Assembly (NCBI GenBank): GCA_035551995.1
Contig: DASZME010000012.1
Span: 62,001 to 126,000 of the forward strand
Direction: 5' to 3'
Length of the DNA: 64,000 nt
Source of the DNA: RYN-428 sp035551995
GTDB lineage: Bacteria; Planctomycetota; Phycisphaerae; Tepidisphaerales; Tepidisphaeraceae
How positions within the stretch are numbered: the stretch's first letter is position 1; every line of letters begins with the position of its first letter. Positions 1 to 9,543 of the stretch are shown piece by piece. A model generated the notes under the pieces. That model was not told where the DNA came from, did no database searches, and saw only the letters and a program-made list of their open reading frames with translations. A program made the position numbers and the translations under genes.

Positions 1-92
1 CGGGATTGCGGCGCGTGTCGCAACTAAACCGAAGTTTCATCGGTCAATCGACGTGACGGCTGTATCATGTATATGGAAAGAATGCCTTCGAC

Positions 93-258
93 TTTGAGTA
101 TGTGGCGGGTCGCGGTGGCGTTTCTCGGTCCAGCGGCGGTTTAGCGGTCACGCTTGCGGGGCGTGCCTCGCCCCACCAGCAAGAAGATATTCCAACGGCC
201 CCGCTTGCCAGGCGTGCTTCGCGACCCAGGCTCCTAAGCCAAGGTCAAAAACGCTCTA
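93..258. repeat. Family A palindromic element, copy A1 (left end degenerate)
   Basis: The right end reads TCAAAAACGCTCTA, the inverted form of the TAGAGCGTTTTTGA terminus of this family. The core contains TTTAGCGG and GCTTGCGGGGCG as in the other copies (4881, 36806, 51036, 59480). On the minus strand the TAG of the terminus (256-258) is the stop codon of dapB. The left boundary is inferred by alignment to the 59480 copy and is uncertain. Confidence 0.6.
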
Positions 259-1044
259 TAATCCAAGCATGCTGGACATGTCGTAGCGCCCCGGCTTTTG
301 CCTGGAGAGCCATCGAGCGGCTTTCAACGCTCCATGGGCGAAGGTATCGCGGTTGGTCGCGACGTGAGTCATTTCCAGTCGTTCGCCAAGGGCCGCGAAA
401 TACGCCGTGTGGCGGCCGATTTCATCGCCGATCCGCAGGGAATGCATGCCGATCTCGCCGCGCTTTCGCACGACGTCGTCTCCGTGACGATCGACGGTCA
501 GCGCATCTTTTGTTTTCCCGGTGGCCTTGAGAATCGCCTCGGCCAGACCCATGGCCGTTCCCGAAGGCGCGTCTTTTTTGAAGCGATGATGCCCCTCGAG
601 AATTTCGATGTCGTAATCGTCGCCAAGAATTTTGGCCACTTCACCGGCGATCTTGAACAGGAGATTGACGCCAAGGCTCATGTTGGGCGCTTGGAGAATC
701 GCGATGTCCTCCGCGGCCTGATCGATGATGGCATGATCCGCCGATTGAAGGCCGGTGGTTCCGATGACCATCGCGATCCCGCGATCGCGGCAGGTCTTAA
801 GCCAGTGCCGCATCGAAGCCGGCGAAGTGAAATCGATCAGCGCCTGAGGCGTGGGCCGCAGATCGAAAGTAATCGGCACGCCGATTTTCCCGGCGCCGGC
901 GAGTTCGCCGGCGTCGGTTCCCTGGGACGGGTGGTCCGGCCGTTCGATGGCGCCGAGGATATCAAAGCCGCCGGCTTGATGGGCCAGCGCGATGAGCCGC
1001 AAGCCCATGCGGCCCGCGGCGCCGGTGATGGCGAGTGATGTCAT
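256..1044 (-). CDS. dapB: 4-hydroxy-tetrahydrodipicolinate reductase
   Basis: DapB reduces 4-hydroxy-tetrahydrodipicolinate to tetrahydrodipicolinate with NAD(P)H in the diaminopimelate/lysine pathway, in the cytosol. The 262-residue protein has the N-terminal nucleotide-binding glycine motif GAAGRMG, the GTTG segment, and the family signature EGHHRFKKDAPSGTA with the catalytic His and substrate-binding Lys. It ends YDMSSMLGL, which resembles the usual DapB C-terminus, so the gene looks complete. Its TAG stop belongs to the terminus of repeat A1. The next gene on this strand, cstA, is 373 bp upstream, so dapB probably has its own promoter. Confidence 0.95.
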   Translation of the reverse strand: MTSLAITGAAGRMGLRLIALAHQAGGFDILGAIERPDHPSQGTDAGELAGAGKIGVPITFDLRPTPQALIDFTSPASMRHWLKTCRDRGIAMVIGTTGLQSADHAIIDQAAEDIAILQAPNMSLGVNLLFKIAGEVAKILGDDYDIEILEGHHRFKKDAPSGTAMGLAEAILKATGKTKDALTVDRHGDDVVRKRGEIGMHSLRIGDEIGRHTAYFAALGERLEMTHVATNRDTFAHGALKAARWLSRQKPGRYDMSSMLGL

Positions 1045-1286
1045 TTTTGATTCCGCTAACGGACGCGACGGAAGAATCTTGGCGCAGTATAGGAGAAAAT
1101 CAATTCGACTTCGAGAACAGGCGGCGTGCGCACTATCCTAGAGTTGCGATGCAGTGTGCAGCGCCGCGTGAAGTGAAATTTGCACCCCACCGGTTGCTTG
1201 CGACGCCGAGACGTTGAACGGGCGTCGCAACTGGCGACGTTGGAGATAATCGCGTGGCGCGTCGTCCACTTCCTGATTTGGAATTG

Positions 1287-1377
1287 TGACCACGGATAGC
1301 GCGGATGATCGCGGATAATGCGGAAGACCAAAAATTTATTTCGTCTTTTCCGCGCCGATCCGCGCAATCGGTGGTCA
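1287..1377. repeat. Family C inverted-repeat element, copy C1
   Basis: This lies in the 373-bp gap between dapB and cstA (1045-1417), in which I see no gene. The left end TGACCACGGATAGCGCGGAT and the right end ATCCGCGCAATCGGTGGTCA are reverse complements with two mismatches. The CCACGGATtgcGC core recurs at 27568-27769. Function is unknown. Confidence 0.65.
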
Positions 1378-1417
1378 TGATTTTCCGTCGGGGAAAAAAC
1401 GCTTTACTCACAGTTCG

Positions 1418-3640
1418 TCAGGCGAGACTTGTCACTTCGGCTTCACGCACGACTTCTTGCGATGTCACCGTCCATATCCGCATCGCCGACGAAATCAGGA
1501 TGATCGCGCCGCAGATCAGCATCGCGACGATCAGCCCGGCCTGCGAGCCGGCATGCACGATCGCCCAAAAGGCGTTGCTGCCCGGCGGATGCGGATTTTG
1601 CAGCTGCGGCATCAGCGTGTTTCCCCATAAACTCGCGAGCATCTGGGCGGCGGCGGTCGTCGTCGTCGTCGCGACGACGAGCATCGGAATCACCGTCACC
1701 CATAAGTATTTCGCCCGGCCCTCCTTGGCCAGATATGAGCTCACGATCGCCAGGGCGATCACGGCGAGCATCTGGTTTGAGATGCCGAACATCGGCCAGA
1801 TGTCGCGCATGGAGCCGGACTGAATGAAGTAGACCCAGCCCAACACGATGACGGCGGTGCTGAAAAGCGTGCCGGGCATCCAACTGGTTTGACCGAGTTT
1901 GGGATGGATCTTGCCCATCACTTCCTGGAGCAGGAATCTGCCGATGCGCGTGCCGGCGTCGATGGTGGTCAATATGAACAGGGCCTCGAACATGATGGCG
2001 AAGTGATACCAGTATTTCCAGGCGGATTTGAGCGCGGGCTGGCTGGAGGACCAGATTCGGCCCGCCGCCTCGTCGAAAATATGGGCCATCCCCACCGCCA
2101 GCGTGACGGCGCCGCCGGTGCGGCCTCGGAGCGATTCCTGCGTGTTTTCTTCGTAGACCTGAAGATGATCCATCGACCCGCCCACGAGGGTGATTTGGTT
2201 TTGCCATTTCGGGATGGCGTTGAGATCGGTGTTCATGGCGTAATAATCGCCGGAGGGAAGCGTGGCGGCGGCGACCATCGCGACGACGGCCACAAGGCCT
2301 TCGATCAGCATGGCGCCGTAGCCGATCATGCGGGCGTCGGATTCTTTGCGGATCATCTTGGGGGTGGTGCCGCTGCTGACCAGGGAGTGAAAACCGCTGA
2401 TGGCGCCGCACATGATGGTGATGAAGAGGAAGGGGAAGATGTTGCCGGGGACGATCGGTCCGCCGTGGGCGAAGACGTGGTTAAAGGCGGGCGCTTCGAG
2501 TTTGGGATTGGCGATGAGCGTGCCGATCACCAGGAGCGCGATTGTGCCGATTTTGAGAAAGCTGCTCAGGTAATCGCGCGGGCAGAGCAACACCCACACG
2601 GGAAGGACGGCGGCGACGAAGCCGTAGATGGCCATCGCCGTCAGGACCTGCGTGTCGGTCAGATTGAACAGCGCGCCCCACGGCTGATGCGAAACCCACC
2701 CGCCAAGGAAAACGGCGCCGAGCGTCATGGCGCCGCCGAGGATCGAGGCCTCGATCACTCTTCCGCGCCGGATTCGATACATGTAAAAGCCGACGAACAG
2801 CGCGATGGGAATCGTGCAGGCGATCGTGAAAGTTCCCCACGCGCTGCCGGACCTGATGCGGGCGGCGGCGGCTTCTTTGGGGTTGTCGGGATTGGGGGTC
2901 GATAACGTAATGGCGCCGTTCTGAACGACCAGCGGCTCACCGCTGTTCAGGACGAACCCTTCTTCGAACCGCGTCGAATTTTCCCCCTTGTTCCAGAGCA
3001 AAGTCGAACCGGCGCCGATGTCATATGAATGAGATTGTTTCGATCCGTCATGACGCTCGCTGATCGACGAAACGACCAATTTACTTCCCACCGGATAATG
3101 AACGGCTTCGCCCCCGAGGGCCTTCACCACGACCTTGCCCAGTCCCGCCAGCGCGATGATCAGAATGAAGAGAATCGCCACCGCCGCCGCCCGCCCGGCC
3201 CAGGGTCCGACATCGTCGCGGGCGATCTGCGCCAAGGATTTCCCGTCCCGGCGGATGCTCGCGGCAAGCACTAGGAAATCCTGCGCCGCCCCGCCAAGAC
3301 AGACGCCGATGACGATCCACAAGATCCCCGGCATGTATCCGAACTGCGCCGCCAGCACCGGTCCGATCAAAGGCCCGGCGCCGCTGATGGCGGCGAAATG
3401 ATGGCCGAACAACACCCATTTGTTGGTGGGGTCGTAGTTCTGCCCGTCTTCGTGAACCATGGCCGGCGTGGGCCGCGAGTCGTCCAGCGCCGCCACTTTC
3501 GCCGCCAGAAACGCGCTGTAGTAGCGATACGCGATCGCCATCGCGCACAAAACGCAGATCATCAGGGGCATCGCGTGCGTGGGCCAGGCCAGGGCCAATG
3601 GAAGAGTCGCAATCGTGGATAACGCGGGCTGAATGCTCAT
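1418..3640 (-). CDS. cstA: CstA-family carbon-starvation peptide/pyruvate transporter
   Basis: A polytopic inner-membrane protein of 740 residues. The CstA signature NKWVLFGHHFAAISGAGPLI lies near residue 75, followed by GYMPGILWIVIG and many hydrophobic helices. CstA proteins import peptides or pyruvate under nutrient limitation. Compared with the roughly 700-residue E. coli protein, this one has a hydrophilic insertion of about 90 residues (roughly residues 180-270, starting GGEAVHYPVG and ending before WGTFTIACTIPIA), which probably forms an extracytoplasmic loop. No strong Shine-Dalgarno precedes the ATG. It stands alone, with no sensor pair beside it. Family assignment is firm; the substrate is not known. 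Confidence 0.93.
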   Translation of the reverse strand: MSIQPALSTIATLPLALAWPTHAMPLMICVLCAMAIAYRYYSAFLAAKVAALDDSRPTPAMVHEDGQNYDPTNKWVLFGHHFAAISGAGPLIGPVLAAQFGYMPGILWIVIGVCLGGAAQDFLVLAASIRRDGKSLAQIARDDVGPWAGRAAAVAILFILIIALAGLGKVVVKALGGEAVHYPVGSKLVVSSISERHDGSKQSHSYDIGAGSTLLWNKGENSTRFEEGFVLNSGEPLVVQNGAITLSTPNPDNPKEAAAARIRSGSAWGTFTIACTIPIALFVGFYMYRIRRGRVIEASILGGAMTLGAVFLGGWVSHQPWGALFNLTDTQVLTAMAIYGFVAAVLPVWVLLCPRDYLSSFLKIGTIALLVIGTLIANPKLEAPAFNHVFAHGGPIVPGNIFPFLFITIMCGAISGFHSLVSSGTTPKMIRKESDARMIGYGAMLIEGLVAVVAMVAAATLPSGDYYAMNTDLNAIPKWQNQITLVGGSMDHLQVYEENTQESLRGRTGGAVTLAVGMAHIFDEAAGRIWSSSQPALKSAWKYWYHFAIMFEALFILTTIDAGTRIGRFLLQEVMGKIHPKLGQTSWMPGTLFSTAVIVLGWVYFIQSGSMRDIWPMFGISNQMLAVIALAIVSSYLAKEGRAKYLWVTVIPMLVVATTTTTAAAQMLASLWGNTLMPQLQNPHPPGSNAFWAIVHAGSQAGLIVAMLICGAIILISSAMRIWTVTSQEVVREAEVTSLA

Positions 3641-4028
3641 ATCGGGGTACTCAATTATCTTTCAAAGCATATCGCGACGAACGCGCGTAGATACTACCGT
3701 ATGACGCCGGCCGCGTGGAACATGGGGCCGCTGCTTCGCGGGCTTCTCGCTACGCTTCGAAGCCCGCGAAGCAGCGTCGCTCATTGGACTGGATATGGAG
3801 GTGGTTGTGAACATCGGCGTTCCCTTATTTTTAATCATACAAGGGTTAGGGAGGGGGCGTTTTCCGTCAGTTCGCGGCCCCCGAATATAGCAAGGGTCTC
3901 AGCGACCGTCGTATACACCGTGACATAACGATGATACGATTGGCCGGCCGCTTGAACGCACGCCGGAACGATTTACTTTTCAAGCTGCTTTTACCATTGG
4001 CGTTACTTGCCTCACGGACGGCATCAAA
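3641..4028. other. Intergenic region between cstA and modA
   Basis: This is a divergent regulatory gap of 388 bp with no convincing gene. It holds the perfect 18-bp hairpin at 3729-3776 and a short CCCTT...AAGGG inverted repeat near 3810-3845. I did not find a recognisable molybdenum-cofactor riboswitch or ModE box by eye. Confidence 0.5.
3729..3776. repeat. Perfect 18-bp stem hairpin
   Basis: CGCTGCTTCGCGGGCTTC (3729-3746) is exactly complementary to 3759-3776 across a 12-nt loop. No T-run follows on either side, so it is not a standard intrinsic terminator. It sits between the divergent cstA and modA genes. Confidence 0.85.
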
Positions 4029-4883
4029 ATGAAACAGGCGCCGCAATATCGCGCGTTTTTCCGCAAGCGCCCAAACGGAAACTCCCGCAAAATCGCGGCA
4101 TGCGCGCACGTTCTGGCGCTCGTCGCGATTTTGATCCCGGGCGCGAGCGCGGCGTCCGCGGAATCGATCAACGTATCGGCGGCGGTGAGCATGAAGGAAT
4201 CCTTGACGGAAATCGCCGGGAGATATGAAGCCGATACGCACGATCAGGTTTTGCTTGTCTTCGGATCGTCCGGGCAGCTTGCCGCCCAGATCAAGAACGG
4301 GGCGCCGGTGGATGTGTTCATTTCGGCCGCCCAAAAGGAGGTGGATGACCTGACGCATGCCGGTGTGGTGGCGGACATTAAACCGCGTCTTGTGGCGGCA
4401 AATGAGCTGGTGCTTATCGTGCCGGCGGATTCACGGATCGGTTTGTCCAGCTTTGATCAGTTGAAGGATGCGGCAATTAAACGAATCGCCGTCGGCGAAC
4501 CCAAAACGGTTCCCGCCGGGCAGTATGCGATGCAGGTGCTGACGGGGATGAAATTGGCCGCCGATCTCGCTCCGCGCCTGGTCTACGGCTCCAACGTGCG
4601 GCAGGTGCTTGATTACGTCGAGCGCGGCGAAGTATCGGCGGGAATCGTCTACTCCACCGATGCGATGCAGGCTGGTCCGAAGGTGAAAGTCGCGGCCGTC
4701 GCCGGCGCCTCGACGCACGAGCCGATCGTCTATCCGGCGGTCATCATCAAGACCAGCGTGAAAAAAGCGGCCGCGGAAAAATTCATCGATTATCTTGCGA
4801 GCGGCAAAGGTTGGCCGGTACTGGCGGCGCACGGTTTCGCCCGCGCGGCGGGAAAAGTCGCGGCGACGGCGCCGACCAACTAG
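4029..4883 (+). CDS. modA: Molybdate ABC transporter substrate-binding protein
   Basis: A periplasmic oxyanion-binding protein of 284 residues. The N-terminus has a long basic region then a hydrophobic signal segment (about residues 28-45, cleavage near ASAASAES). The mature start INVSAAVSMKESLTEIA, the FGSSGQLAAQI segment and GAPVDVFISAA match ModA, where the serines bind molybdate or tungstate. The stop codon is the TAG at the start of repeat A2. modB follows after the element, but no ATPase gene (modC) follows modB. The long N-terminus suggests the true start may lie slightly downstream, but no better ATG is evident. Confidence 0.93.
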   Translation: MKQAPQYRAFFRKRPNGNSRKIAACAHVLALVAILIPGASAASAESINVSAAVSMKESLTEIAGRYEADTHDQVLLVFGSSGQLAAQIKNGAPVDVFISAAQKEVDDLTHAGVVADIKPRLVAANELVLIVPADSRIGLSSFDQLKDAAIKRIAVGEPKTVPAGQYAMQVLTGMKLAADLAPRLVYGSNVRQVLDYVERGEVSAGIVYSTDAMQAGPKVKVAAVAGASTHEPIVYPAVIIKTSVKKAAAEKFIDYLASGKGWPVLAAHGFARAAGKVAATAPTN

Positions 4884-4974
4884 AGCAGTTGTCAGGTTGC
4901 TCGCGCGTTTCTGCGTTTAGCGGCCCCGCTTGCGGAGGGTTTTTTTGCGACGCAAGGTCATGAGAAATGCTCTA
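4881..4974. repeat. Family A palindromic element, copy A2
   Basis: It starts TAGAGCA and ends TGCTCTA (94 bp). The core GCGTTTAGCGGCCCCGCTTG is followed by GCGGAGGG and seven T residues, so it can form a GC hairpin with a T-run on the plus strand, an intrinsic-terminator layout. Its first TAG is the modA stop, and its last TA begins the putative -10 box (TAAACT) of modB. Confidence 0.85.
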
Positions 4975-4978
4975 AACT
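4973..4978 (+). promoter_or_regulatory. Putative -10 box (TAAACT) for leaderless modB
   Basis: TAAACT lies 8 nt before the modB ATG with no Shine-Dalgarno between. Its first two bases are the terminal TA of repeat A2. Confidence 0.35.
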
Positions 4979-4986
4979 GAACGCGA

Positions 4987-5646
4987 ATGAGCGATCTGTG
5001 GAATCCGCTTTTGCTTTCGCTGCGAATCGCCGCCACGGCCACCGCCCTTGGAGCACTGGTGGCGGCGCCGCTGGCGCTGTTCATGTCGCGGCGCAAGTTC
5101 AAGGGAAAAAGTGTCATCGAAGGCATCATCGTCGTGCCGATGGTCATGCCCCCCACCGTCGTTGGGTACGCGATTATCACGTTGTTCGGAACCAACGGCT
5201 GGCTGGGCCGATGGATTTATCGCGCTTTCAATTACTCGATCATCTTTCGGGTTGAAGGCGCGGTGCTGGCGGCGGCGGTCGTGGCGCTCCCGATGCTGTA
5301 CCTCCCCGCAAAGGCCGGGTTTGCCGCCGTGAACCGAGAATTGGAGGAGACCGCTCGGCTCATGGGCGCCAACCGCCGGCAAGTGTTTTGGCATGTGAGC
5401 CTACCTTTGGCGCGAAACGGGTTGTACAGCGGATTATTGCTGGCGTTCGCGCGGGCGCTCGGCGAATTCGGCGCGACGGTGATGGTTTTCGGATGGCAGG
5501 CCAACAAGCTTACCCTGCCCATCTCGATATATGCCGACTATGAGCAGGGCGACATGTCCCACGCGGCGGCGGCGGTCGTCGCCCTGACGGCCATCTCCCT
5601 TGCGCTAACGATGGCGTACAACCGCTCGTCCGCCGGCTTGCAGTAG
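4987..5646 (+). CDS. modB: Molybdate ABC transporter permease
   Basis: The inner-membrane permease of the molybdate importer, 219 residues with about five helices. The EAA loop, which docks the ATPase, is clear: EETARLMGANRRQVFWHVSL followed by PLARNGL near residues 118-145. PPTVVGYAIITLFG is the usual ModB helix-2 region. It lies 104 bp downstream of modA, separated by repeat A2. No modC follows, so the ATPase must be encoded elsewhere or shared with another importer. No Shine-Dalgarno is visible before the ATG. Confidence 0.93.
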   Translation: MSDLWNPLLLSLRIAATATALGALVAAPLALFMSRRKFKGKSVIEGIIVVPMVMPPTVVGYAIITLFGTNGWLGRWIYRAFNYSIIFRVEGAVLAAAVVALPMLYLPAKAGFAAVNRELEETARLMGANRRQVFWHVSLPLARNGLYSGLLLAFARALGEFGATVMVFGWQANKLTLPISIYADYEQGDMSHAAAAVVALTAISLALTMAYNRSSAGLQ

Positions 5647-5837
5647 TTTCCGCCATCTCTGTATACCCAAAAGCCGGCGCCACCCTAAAGCGTGCGGCGT
5701 CGGCCGCGATGCGCGCAATTGCCTGGCCGCGCGTCTTAATCCTCTTAACTTCACATGGCGATATCCCGATGGATCATTCGGAGCCGTGAATTTGCCAAGG
5801 GAATCTGGCTCACGAGAAAGGCCGCCGGGTATGCTGG

Positions 5838-8800
5838 ATGATGAAATGGTTCCATAACTTGAAGGTGGCGCAGAAGCTGGCCCTTATCAGCTTTGTCTTC
5901 GTGCTGCCGGACTCGATCATGCTCTATCTGTTTATCACGAGCATAAACGAGACGATCAATTTCGCCAGACTAGAACAGGTCGGCAACGAATATCAGCGCC
6001 CGCTGGAACGACTGCTCGAATTGGCGCCGCGGCAGCGGCTGGAAGCGCGACGCGCTCCCGATCGTGATCGGCTTGCCCGCCTGAGGCGAACGGCCGCTGA
6101 ACTCGACGACGCTTTTGACGCCGTCGAGCGGGTCGATCATCGCATCGGCAAAGAGCTCGGCTTCACGCCCGAGGGATTGGCCAAGCGGCAGCGGCAGGGG
6201 TGCGACGTCGCCGGCGTTCGCGCCGAGTGGCGGGAACTGAAGGCGCAAACGCTCGGCGGAGCGCCTCCGACCGAGGAGCGAGATCAGCGATATCTGACGC
6301 TCATCGAGCACATTCGCGGGATGATCGCGCATGCGGGGGACATGTCCAACCTGATTCTCGATCCCGACCTTGACACTTATTATCTGATGGACGCGACTCT
6401 GTTGGCTCTGCCGCAGACGCAAGACCGTCTTTCGCGGGTGATGGGAGACGGCGAAGATTTCTTTTCCGCCAGGGGCGACGCCGTCGCCCGCGCGCGGGTC
6501 ACGCTGGCGACGGACCTGGCGTTCCTGAAGACCGACGATCTGGACCGCAACTGCGCCAGCATCGAGACGGCACTGACCAGCGGCAACCCGCTTTACGGCG
6601 CGCATCTGAGCTTTCACAAGCGCGAGCCGGGCGTGCTGAAGGCTTATGCCGCCGCCGCCGCGCGCTTCAATGATCTGACCGACCGGATTCAACGGGGAGA
6701 CGGCGGAGTCTCGCTGGCGGAATATCTTGGCGCCGGCGACGCGGCGCGGGCCGCTTCCTTTAAGCTGTGGCAAGTTTCGGATGAAGAGTTGAACGGAATG
6801 CTGCAGGGCCGAATAGACTATTACGTGCATCGCCGGATGCGCAGTCTTGGCGTGGCGGCTTGCGCGCTACTGGCGGCGATGGGACTGGTCACCTTTATCA
6901 CCAAGAGCATCAGCGGCCCGCTCAAGAAACAGGCCTTTCAACTGAAGGCCATCAACGGGGAACTGTCCGAGGCGCGGGCGCTGCTGGAAGACCGCGTCGA
7001 ACAGACGCGCGCGGCGCTGGATCGTACGGAGCAAAAATACCGCAAGATTTTTGAAAACGCCGTCATGGGCATTTTTCAGATTTCTCCCGACGGCCACTTT
7101 CGCAGCGCCAATACCGCGCTGGCGACCATCTTCGGCTATGACTCGCCCGAGCGGCTGCTGCTCAACGACGCCCAGACCAATCGGCGCCTTTATGCCGACG
7201 ACGACACGCGCGCGCTCTTCGCGCACCTGATGAACGAGCGCGGCTTCGTAACCGACTTTCAATCAGAAATCCGCTATATCGACGGCAGCGCCAGATGGGT
7301 CAGCGAAAACGCGCGTGAAGTGCGCGACGACAAGGGCGAACTGCTCTACTACGAGGGGACGATGGAAGACATCACCCAGCGAAAGCGAGCCCAGGCCGAG
7401 GAGCAAAGATCCAGATTAAACTCCGAGCTTGCCCTGGCCGCGGCCGAAGAAGCGCGGGCGGCCGCCGAGGCGGCGAGCACCGCCAAGAGCGATTTCCTGG
7501 CGACCATGAGCCATGAAATTCGCACCCCGCTCAACGGCGTGATCGGCATGGCCGACCTGCTGGCGCACACGACGTTGTCGGCCCAGCAGGCGCGCTATGT
7601 GAAGATCATCCATTCGTCTTCCGACGGGCTGCTGTCGATCATCAACCAGATTCTCGATTTCTCGAAGATCGAAGCGGGAAAACTGGAACTGTGCGAGCGC
7701 GAATTTGATCTGCCGACGGCGGTGGAAGAAGTGGTCGTGGTGCTGGCGCAAAAGGCGGCGGCGAAGGGGTTGGAGCTGGCCTGTCAGATCGACCCGTCGG
7801 TGGCGGTGCGCGTGCGCGGGGACGACGACCGGCTGCGGCAGGTGCTGATGAACATCGTCAACAACGGGATCAAATTCACTGAGCGCGGCGAAGTGATCGT
7901 CCGCGTGTCGGCGGCGCCGCGCAAAGACGCGAGCAACCCCACGCCGATCGTGCGATTTGCCGTGACCGATACGGGCACGGGCATTCCTTCCGATCGCATG
8001 GACCGGCTATTCAAAAGCTTCTCGCAGATTGACAGCTCGGTGACGCGCCAATACGGAGGGACCGGATTGGGGCTGGCGATCAGCAAACAGCTGGTCGAGC
8101 TGATGGGCGGAGAGATCGGCGCCGAAAGCACGCCGGGCAAGGGATCGATCTTTTGGTTTACGGTTCCGCTCGAGCCGCTTGCGGCCGCGCCGGGCGATGC
8201 GCCCGGCGAAATGGAGTCGTTTAGTCTTGCCGGACATCGCATGTTGATCGTCGATGACAGTCCGATGCAATGCCAGGTATTGCAGGAGCAATTGCGCGCC
8301 TGGGGAGTCGAGACGGTATGCGCGGCGTCGGCGGAGGCGGGACTGCCCATCCTTCAAGCCGGCGCCAGCGACGGTCGGCCGTTCGAGGTGGCGATCGTCG
8401 ATTTGAACATGCCGGGGATCGGCGGATTGGCGATGGCTCAGACGATCCGGGCCACCGAGCGCCTGCGCGATCTGCCGTTGATTCTGATGAGCGGAATGGA
8501 GGGAATCAGCGCCGTCGAGGAACGCGATCTGGGTCAGTTCTTGACCAAGCCGATTCGGCAATCCAGTCTGCTTGACGCGGTGATGAAGGCGCGGATGCGT
8601 CCCAGGCCGCCGGTTGTCGGGACGGCGGTGAATGCGCCGGCGATCGCAATCGAATCGACGCCAAACCCGGCCCCTGGCATGGCCAGGCCGATTCGGATCC
8701 TTCTGGCCGAAGACGTGGAAGTGAATCAGTTTGTCGTCACCGAAACGCTGACCCGCGCGGGATACTCCTGCAAGATCGCCAACAACGGGCGCGAAGCGGT

Positions 8801-9539
8801 GGCCGCGGCGACGAGCGAGATGTTTGACGTCATTTTGATGGACTGCCAGATGCCGGAAATGAGTGGATTCGAGGCCACGGCGGCGATCCGCGCGTTCGAG
8901 CAAGCGGGCGGCGCCGGCGGGAAGCGGGCGCGAATTGTCGCCCTGACGGCCAATGCCGTCAAAGGTGATCGCGAGCGCTGTCTGGCGGCGGGAATGGATG
9001 ATTATCTGACCAAGCCATTGAACCCCGCGAGGTTGCTCCAATGCCTGGGCGCACATGACGGTGCGCTGACCGCGCCTCAACTGGCCCCCGCGACGGCGCC
9101 CCCAAAGGCGCCTGAAGTCATCGACGCAGGGGCCGTCCCGCGGAACGATGGTTCGGTAAACTTCGCCGAACTGCTGGCCCGTTGCGACGGAGATCAGGCG
9201 ATGATGGCTCGGCTCGTTCAGCTCTTCGAAAACAAGAGCCGTCAGACCTGGGACGGGTTGCTGGCGAGCTACCGATCCGGCGACGCCGCCGGAACCGCCC
9301 GCCTTGCCCACGCGCTGAAAGGATCGGCGGCAAATCTGTCGGCGGTTAAAGTGTGCGGACTGGCGGCACGATTAGAAGAACTGGGGCGGTCTTCGGATTT
9401 GAGCGCCGCCGAATCGGTCGTGCGCCAACTCGAAGTGGAGCTTAACCGTTGCCGAGAGGCGCTATCGACGTGGTCCGGCCCGGAAACGGTCCTGGAGACG
9501 CAATCCACGTCGTCCGCAAAATCGGATGTCGCCGTTTAA
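5838..9539 (+). CDS. Unorthodox hybrid sensor histidine kinase (PAS-HisKA-HATPase-REC-REC-Hpt)
   Basis: A 1233-residue inner-membrane phosphorelay kinase of BarA/ArcB-like layout. A first helix lies at about residues 15-35, then an extracytoplasmic sensor region of about 300 residues, a second helix at about 335-355, a coiled coil, and a PAS domain (about 400-515) with C-terminal PAC sequence. HisKA has His559 in MSHEIRTPLNG. The ATPase has the DTGTGIP and GGTGLGLAI boxes. REC1 (about 802-925) has Asp855, REC2 (about 952-1072) has Asp1002, and the C-terminal Hpt has His1158 in AHALKGSAANL. All phosphotransfer residues are present. A REC/HD-GYP protein follows after repeat B1 and is a plausible output partner. 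A second ATG at 5841 is possible as the start. Confidence 0.93.
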   Translation: MMKWFHNLKVAQKLALISFVFVLPDSIMLYLFITSINETINFARLEQVGNEYQRPLERLLELAPRQRLEARRAPDRDRLARLRRTAAELDDAFDAVERVDHRIGKELGFTPEGLAKRQRQGCDVAGVRAEWRELKAQTLGGAPPTEERDQRYLTLIEHIRGMIAHAGDMSNLILDPDLDTYYLMDATLLALPQTQDRLSRVMGDGEDFFSARGDAVARARVTLATDLAFLKTDDLDRNCASIETALTSGNPLYGAHLSFHKREPGVLKAYAAAAARFNDLTDRIQRGDGGVSLAEYLGAGDAARAASFKLWQVSDEELNGMLQGRIDYYVHRRMRSLGVAACALLAAMGLVTFITKSISGPLKKQAFQLKAINGELSEARALLEDRVEQTRAALDRTEQKYRKIFENAVMGIFQISPDGHFRSANTALATIFGYDSPERLLLNDAQTNRRLYADDDTRALFAHLMNERGFVTDFQSEIRYIDGSARWVSENAREVRDDKGELLYYEGTMEDITQRKRAQAEEQRSRLNSELALAAAEEARAAAEAASTAKSDFLATMSHEIRTPLNGVIGMADLLAHTTLSAQQARYVKIIHSSSDGLLSIINQILDFSKIEAGKLELCEREFDLPTAVEEVVVVLAQKAAAKGLELACQIDPSVAVRVRGDDDRLRQVLMNIVNNGIKFTERGEVIVRVSAAPRKDASNPTPIVRFAVTDTGTGIPSDRMDRLFKSFSQIDSSVTRQYGGTGLGLAISKQLVELMGGEIGAESTPGKGSIFWFTVPLEPLAAAPGDAPGEMESFSLAGHRMLIVDDSPMQCQVLQEQLRAWGVETVCAASAEAGLPILQAGASDGRPFEVAIVDLNMPGIGGLAMAQTIRATERLRDLPLILMSGMEGISAVEERDLGQFLTKPIRQSSLLDAVMKARMRPRPPVVGTAVNAPAIAIESTPNPAPGMARPIRILLAEDVEVNQFVVTETLTRAGYSCKIANNGREAVAAATSEMFDVILMDCQMPEMSGFEATAAIRAFEQAGGAGGKRARIVALTANAVKGDRERCLAAGMDDYLTKPLNPARLLQCLGAHDGALTAPQLAPATAPPKAPEVIDAGAVPRNDGSVNFAELLARCDGDQAMMARLVQLFENKSRQTWDGLLASYRSGDAAGTARLAHALKGSAANLSAVKVCGLAARLEELGRSSDLSAAESVVRQLEVELNRCREALSTWSGPETVLETQSTSSAKSDVAV

Positions 9540-9543
9540 TGGT

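Noticed and set aside
8007..9311. 434-codon minus-strand frame
   Set aside because: It is antisense to the receiver and Hpt part of the hybrid kinase.
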